Shown one piece after another: positions 6,733-9,330 of a stretch of 9,330 nt of DNA. Position numbers and translations under genes: made by a program. The DNA is from Planctomycetia bacterium (GTDB lineage Bacteria > Planctomycetota > Planctomycetia > Pirellulales > UBA1268). The notes below the pieces were generated by a model. It was not told the origin of the DNA and ran no database searches. It saw nothing but the letters and a program-made list of their open reading frames with translations. Position 1 is the first letter of the stretch. Every line of letters starts with the position of its first letter. The stretch covers positions 1-9,330 of the forward strand of contig RGVT01000081.1 in the NCBI GenBank assembly GCA_010027105.1, read 5' to 3'.

Positions 6733-7437
6733 TCAACCGACGTCGACGTTCTCCACCCGGCCGGTCTGCAGGTCGAAGATACCTCCGGCCACGATGACCT
6801 TCTTGTCCCCAACGAGGGAAGCGATCACGGTCGAGGCCTCCATGAGCGTCTGGGCCTGAAGCTTGACGTTTTCCCGGATCGCGGCGCCGACGTCCCCCCT
6901 GGCCGCGCGGACGGCCGGCCGAATGTGCTGGAACAGCGCTGAAATCTGCCCCGGGACCGGCTCGCCCTTCGCGGCCGCCGTGACGGCGCCGCACGAGGTG
7001 TGCCCGAGGACGTAGAGCACCTTGGCCCCGAGCACCTGCGTGGCGAACTCCAGGCTGGCGATGTTCTCGGTGGCAGCGACGTTGCCCGCGATCCTTGTCA
7101 CGAACAGGTCGCCAAAGCCCTGGTCGAAGACGATCTCGATCGGCACTCGCGAATCGGCGCAGCCGAGGAACGCCGCGAACGGGGTCTGCCGCGGCGCCAC
7201 CTTCCGTAGCCGGTCGATGTCCCGGTTCGGAGCCTCGGTCTTGCCGGCGACGAATCGTTCGTTGCCCACTCGCAGAAAATCGAGCGCCTGCTGAGGGCTC
7301 ATTTCGCCTGGCTGGAGCGCCGGCTGCCGGGTGGCCTGCGCCGCCCAGGCCGTGGGTGCGGCCATCGCTCCACTGGCGGCGATCGTGGCGATCCATTGCC
7401 TCCGGTTCGACATTCCGACGCAGCTGCGTTGACACAT
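6733..7437 (-). CDS. Beta-class carbonic anhydrase with twin-arginine signal peptide
   Basis: Carbonic anhydrase interconverts CO2 and bicarbonate. This 234-residue protein has the beta-class zinc site: C93, D95 and R97 in LGCADSRVP, then H146 and C149 in LGHTSCGAV. Other family blocks are GNERFVAG (58-65) and FVTRIAGNVA (112-121). The N-terminus has SNRRQWIATIA (twin Arg at 12-13), a hydrophobic stretch and an AWA cleavage site at 30-32, so it should be folded in the cytosol and exported by Tat to the periplasm. The ATG at 7437 is preferred: GGAG (complement of 7447-7450) lies 9 nt upstream. The second ATG at 7413 would give a more usual short Tat n-region but has no spaced Shine-Dalgarno. 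It is probably the first gene of the leftward run with the NhaR-type regulator and cysD. Its promoter probably lies in the AT-rich patch at 7511-7560. Confidence 0.94.
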   Translation of the reverse strand: MCQRSCVGMSNRRQWIATIAASGAMAAPTAWAAQATRQPALQPGEMSPQQALDFLRVGNERFVAGKTEAPNRDIDRLRKVAPRQTPFAAFLGCADSRVPIEIVFDQGFGDLFVTRIAGNVAATENIASLEFATQVLGAKVLYVLGHTSCGAVTAAAKGEPVPGQISALFQHIRPAVRAARGDVGAAIRENVKLQAQTLMEASTVIASLVGDKKVIVAGGIFDLQTGRVENVDVG

Positions 7438-7510
7438 CTGTCGTTTCTCCAGAACGGTGTTTGGGCTGACGGCCTCTTCAGGATCTCACGAAGGGATCAT
7501 TGGCGATGCC

Positions 7511-7560
7511 ACGATCATTTATTGAATAGATAAATTGTTGTTTCCCATAGAAAAAATAAA
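7511..7560. promoter_or_regulatory. AT-rich patch, probable promoter region of the carbonic anhydrase gene
   Basis: Only 11 of these 50 bases are G or C (22%), against very GC-rich surroundings. It lies 74-123 bp upstream of the carbonic anhydrase start. Such low-melting DNA between divergent genes usually marks promoters. I could not fit a convincing -35/-10 pair on either strand, so the exact promoter is not called. It could also serve a rightward RNA that ends at the terminator at 7809. Confidence 0.4.
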
Positions 7561-7755
7561 GGGCTCGTAAAACCCGCTTCGACGCCTGGCGTCCCATGGC
7601 AAAACCCTTTGATTGTCGAACGGGGATACCCTTCTTGCAGCAAGTCGACAGGCTGTTGTCGCGGCGGGCCGACCCGGCCAAACCTTCCGGAACGAGGTGC
7701 ACTCGTGCGAATGCGGCCGGAAAACGGGCTTCTCGTCGGCGGCCGTCGCGGGCGG

Positions 7756-7761
7756 TATAAC
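7756..7761 (+). promoter_or_regulatory. Possible -10 hexamer (TATAAC)
   Basis: TATAAC matches the bacterial -10 consensus at five of six positions and stands out in GC-rich sequence. No matching -35 lies 16-18 bp upstream; the nearest, TTCTCG, is weak and 20 bp away. If used, transcription would start near 7768 and run at once into the terminator at 7782-7809, as expected for an attenuated nuo leader. This is speculative. Confidence 0.2.
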
Positions 7762-7781
7762 TGTGTCGGTTGTGACGGCTG

Positions 7782-7809
7782 AGCCGGAGGCCCCCGCCTC
7801 CGGCTTTTT
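7782..7809 (+). terminator. Strong intrinsic (rho-independent) terminator
   Basis: AGCCGGAGGC (7782-7791) pairs perfectly with GCCTCCGGCT (7796-7805) around a CCCC loop, followed directly by a T tract (7805-7809). A 10-bp GC-rich stem plus five T is a classical form. The T tract is on the + strand only, so it ends a rightward transcript, yet no rightward protein gene precedes it within this interval. The transcript may be a small RNA or an attenuated nuo leader. Confidence 0.85.
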
Positions 7810-7810
7810 C

Positions 7811-7850
7811 AGGGCCAGACTTCGTGACAGATTTCACGAAGTCTGGTCCT
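7811..7850. repeat. 40-nt inverted repeat with 17-bp arms upstream of nuoA
   Basis: Bases 7811-7827 pair with 7834-7850 around the 6-nt loop CAGATT. Sixteen pairs are Watson-Crick and one is G-U; the inner 13 bp (CCAGACTTCGTGA with its complement) are perfect. It begins one base after the T tract of the terminator at 7782-7809 and ends 85 bp before nuoA. It is followed by GCGGCCGATTTT, so it is a poor terminator itself. It could be a second stop, an mRNA-end stabiliser or a large operator. Confidence 0.85.
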
Positions 7851-7935
7851 GCGGCCGATTTTCACATCTGCGCGGCTGCCGGGCCCCCGGTTCTGGTCCG
7901 GCCGCCGACGCCCGCCGACCGAATTCGAGCCCGCC

Positions 7936-8331
7936 ATGGACGCCATCCTGCCTGTCCTGCTCTTCGTCGCGATCGCGGCGGCGGTCTCGGTGGGGCTCGT
8001 GGGGGCGGCCAGCCTCGTCGGCCCCAAGCGCACAAGCCCGGTCAAGGAGATGCCCTACGAGAGCGGCATGGATCCCGTCCACGACACGCGGCGGCGGTTC
8101 GACGTGCGGTTTCACCTCGTCGCGATCACGTTCCTCGTGTTCGACGTCGAACTGCTCTTCCTCTATCCGTGGGCTGTCGCCAGCCGGTCGCGGGCGGGCA
8201 TCGACGCCGCCGTCGCCGACGGGCTCGTCTCCTCCCGTGGCCTCGTGTTCGCCGGTGCGATGCTGTTCATCGCGCTCGTGATCGTCGGATTCGCGTACGA
8301 CTGGCGGAAGGGGGTGTTCCGATGGCGGTAG
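7936..8331 (+). CDS. nuoA: NADH-quinone oxidoreductase subunit A
   Basis: A 131-residue membrane subunit of respiratory complex I, which couples NADH oxidation and quinone reduction to proton pumping; NuoA sits in the membrane arm near the junction with the quinone site. Three membrane helices are visible: about residues 4-28, 60-80 and 101-121. The family signature MPYESGMDP (39-47) in the first loop and RFHLVAITFLVFDVELLFLY (58-77), with acidic D70 and E72 in the second helix, are clear. The protein ends in the usual short charged tail. The ATG at 7936 gives the full first helix. The ribosome binding site is weak (GAG 6 nt upstream). Its end overlaps nuoB by 10 nt, so the two are probably translationally linked. 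It is the first gene of the nuo operon visible here. Confidence 0.97.
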   Translation: MDAILPVLLFVAIAAAVSVGLVGAASLVGPKRTSPVKEMPYESGMDPVHDTRRRFDVRFHLVAITFLVFDVELLFLYPWAVASRSRAGIDAAVADGLVSSRGLVFAGAMLFIALVIVGFAYDWRKGVFRWR

Positions 8332-8936
8332 GCTCGCCGAAGGTCGAACTGCCCGAGAACGTGTTCGTGAGCAAGCTCGACGAACTGGCCAACTGGTGCC
8401 GCAAGAACAGCCTCTGGCCGTTCGCCACCGCGTGCTGCGGCATCGAGCTCATGGCCACCGGCGCGAGCAAGCACGATCTGGCCCGGTTCGGCGCGGAGGT
8501 GTTCCGGTTCAGCCCCCGGCAGTGCGACCTGATGATCGTGGCGGGCCGCGTCGTCATGAAGATGCTGCCGGTGCTGCAGCGGATCTGGCTGCAGATGCAC
8601 GAGCCGAAGTGGGTGATCTCGATGGGCGCCTGCGCGAGCACCGGCGGTGTGTTCGACACCTACGCCGTGGTGCAGGGGATCGACCGCTTCATCCCGGTCG
8701 ACATGTACGTGCCCGGCTGCCCGCCGCGGCCGGAGCAGCTCATCCAGGCGATCATCGACCTCCAGGACAAGATCCAGCGGGAAGGCACGATCACGGGCCG
8801 GGAGTTCGATACGGCCGAACGGCAGCGCCGCAAGCGGGCCCTCGTCGAGTCGACGCTGCCGATCACGATCGACGCCTCCCGCAACCCCGTCCTCCAGCGC
8901 GAACTCGCCGCCGCCGCCCCCGCCTCACGCGGCTGA
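8322..8936 (+). CDS. nuoB: NADH-quinone oxidoreductase subunit B
   Basis: A 204-residue peripheral-arm subunit of complex I that carries the terminal iron-sulfur cluster N2, which passes electrons to quinone. All four cluster ligands are present: the tandem C38-C39 in ATACCGIELM, C104 in SMGACASTGG and C133 in YVPGCPPRPE. The conserved IELMATGASKHDLARFG and VFDTYAVVQGIDRFIPVD blocks are intact. The C-terminus (about 155-204) is a charged extension of ordinary type for NuoB. The start at 8322 lies inside the end of nuoA, with GGAAGGGGG at 8306-8314 and a 7-nt spacer. A reading frame open further upstream through nuoA is not used. nuoC follows after 30 bp. Confidence 0.98.
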   Translation: MAVGSPKVELPENVFVSKLDELANWCRKNSLWPFATACCGIELMATGASKHDLARFGAEVFRFSPRQCDLMIVAGRVVMKMLPVLQRIWLQMHEPKWVISMGACASTGGVFDTYAVVQGIDRFIPVDMYVPGCPPRPEQLIQAIIDLQDKIQREGTITGREFDTAERQRRKRALVESTLPITIDASRNPVLQRELAAAAPASRG

Positions 8937-8966
8937 CCCCCGACTCCCGCGTCTCACAGGATCCTC

Positions 8967-9330
8967 ATGCCCCACACGCCTCCCGCCGTCGATGCCGTGC
9001 TCGAGTCGCTCTCGGCGACGTTCGGGCCCGTCGACGTCTCCACGTTCCGCGGCCAGACCCGCGTGGTCGTGCCGGTGGAGAAGGCGCTCGAGGCGTTTCG
9101 CCATCTGGCCGGCGCGGGATTCGACCTCCTCGTCGACGTCACGTGCGTCGACTACCTCGACTACAAGGGGGCGAAGCACCGCTACGGGCTCGTCTACCTC
9201 CTCGCCGACACGGCCACGAACCAGCGGCTCACCGTGCGGGTGTTCGTCGACGATCCCGAGCCGACGGTGCCGAGCGTGACGCCGATCTGGGAGGGGGCCG
9301 ACTGGCTCGAGCGCGAGGTGTGGGACCTGT
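8967..9330 (+). CDS. nuoC: NADH-quinone oxidoreductase subunit C, 3' truncated by window edge
   Basis: The first 121 codons of the 30-kDa subunit of complex I, part of the peripheral arm and in contact with NuoB and NuoD. The frame is open to the last base. Recognisable blocks are the FDLLVDVTCVDYLDY strand-turn (about residues 52-66), the RYGLVYLLADTATNQRLTVRVFV hairpin (about 72-94) and VTPIWEGADWLEREVWDL (about 104-121), after which the family normally continues with the FGI motif. The ATG at 8967 is supported by AGGA at 8958-8961, 5 nt upstream. Whether this is a separate NuoC or a NuoCD fusion cannot be told, because the window ends first. Confidence 0.93.
   Translation, partial: MPHTPPAVDAVLESLSATFGPVDVSTFRGQTRVVVPVEKALEAFRHLAGAGFDLLVDVTCVDYLDYKGAKHRYGLVYLLADTATNQRLTVRVFVDDPEPTVPSVTPIWEGADWLEREVWDL

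Larger units (their letters stand above)
7614..7809 (+). ncRNA. Candidate structured small RNA ending at an intrinsic terminator
   Basis: This is a candidate, not a recognised family. TGTCGA (7614-7619) pairs with TCGACA (7645-7650). This encloses two small hairpins, GGG/CCC around GATA (7622-7631) and CTTG/CAAG around CAG (7634-7644), which gives a three-way junction. CCGGCC (7674-7679) pairs with GGCCGG (7715-7720) and encloses CGAG/CTCG around GTGCA (7693-7705). The stretch ends in a strong terminator that has no upstream protein gene to serve. I checked by eye for tmRNA, RNase P, SRP and 6S signatures and saw none. GC-rich DNA forms short helices by chance, and the 5' end is unknown. Confidence 0.25.
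7438..7935. other. 498-bp non-coding interval between carbonic anhydrase and nuoA
   Basis: I see no credible protein gene here. The open frames that cross it have no family pattern and none shows a good start signal. From left to right it holds the leader of the carbonic anhydrase gene (7438-7510), an AT-rich patch (7511-7560), a stretch able to form several helices (7614-7720), a TATAAC hexamer (7756-7761), a strong intrinsic terminator (7782-7809), a 40-nt hairpin (7811-7850) and an 85-bp GC-rich nuoA leader without an obvious promoter. Confidence 0.75.

Noticed and set aside
7478..7837. Leftward open frame of 119 codons across the non-coding interval, ending in a segment with many aromatic and basic residues.
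   Set aside because: No recognisable family or domain, no supporting ribosome binding site, and the composition simply follows the local AT-rich DNA. It also runs through the terminator and the 40-nt hairpin.
7614..7850. A known riboswitch or housekeeping RNA (tmRNA, RNase P, SRP RNA, 6S).
   Set aside because: None of their conserved cores was found by eye, so the stretch is given only as an unclassified candidate.
7613..8281. Rightward open frame of 222 codons beginning at a TTG before nuoA.
   Set aside because: It overlaps nuoA in another frame; its latter half is Ser/Arg-rich shadow sequence and the start is weak.

Overview
The window is very GC-rich DNA with tightly packed genes on both strands, probably from a planctomycete or a similar bacterium. 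I base that on the overall protein flavour (a secreted DUF4440-like protein, an NhaR-type regulator, a prokaryotic OPT transporter, separate nuoA/nuoB/nuoC). The lineage is an inference without any database search. No mobile element, tRNA, rRNA or CRISPR array is visible.

Layout. (1) 1-1767 (+): the 3' end of an OPT-family oligopeptide transporter, whose start lies before the window. (2) 1775-2974 (-): a complete M20-family metallopeptidase/deacylase (ArgE/DapE/ACY1 type), convergent with the transporter across 7 bp. (3) 2975-3079: a divergent promoter region with a repeated 9-mer and a 14-bp palindrome. (4) 3080-4773 (+): two exported proteins joined by an ATGA overlap. The first is a two-domain DUF4440/SnoaL-like plus DUF1579-like protein. 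The second is an unrecognised helical, coiled-coil protein. (5) 4774-4866: a convergent gap holding three consecutive hairpins, the first of them terminator-like. (6) 4867-7437 (-): three genes in one direction, read from right to left: a Tat-exported beta-carbonic anhydrase, an NhaR-type LysR regulator and cysD (small subunit of ATP sulfurylase). Gaps are 37 and 23 bp, so they may be one transcript. cysN is not next to cysD. (7) 7438-7935: a 498-bp non-coding interval. It contains an AT-rich patch (about 22% GC), a stretch able to fold into several helices, a strong intrinsic terminator and, directly after it, a 40-nt hairpin with 17-bp arms. (8) 7936-9330 (+): nuoA, nuoB and the start of nuoC, the first genes of a respiratory complex I operon that continues past the window.

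How the parts work together. The nuo genes make the proton-pumping NADH dehydrogenase. CysD activates sulfate to adenylylsulfate, but needs the CysN GTPase encoded elsewhere. The transporter and the M20 enzyme could take up and process peptides or acylated amino acids, although they are convergent and so not co-transcribed. The most unusual part is the non-coding interval before nuoA. An intrinsic terminator there has no protein-coding gene in front of it, which suggests either a small structured RNA or an attenuated nuo leader.
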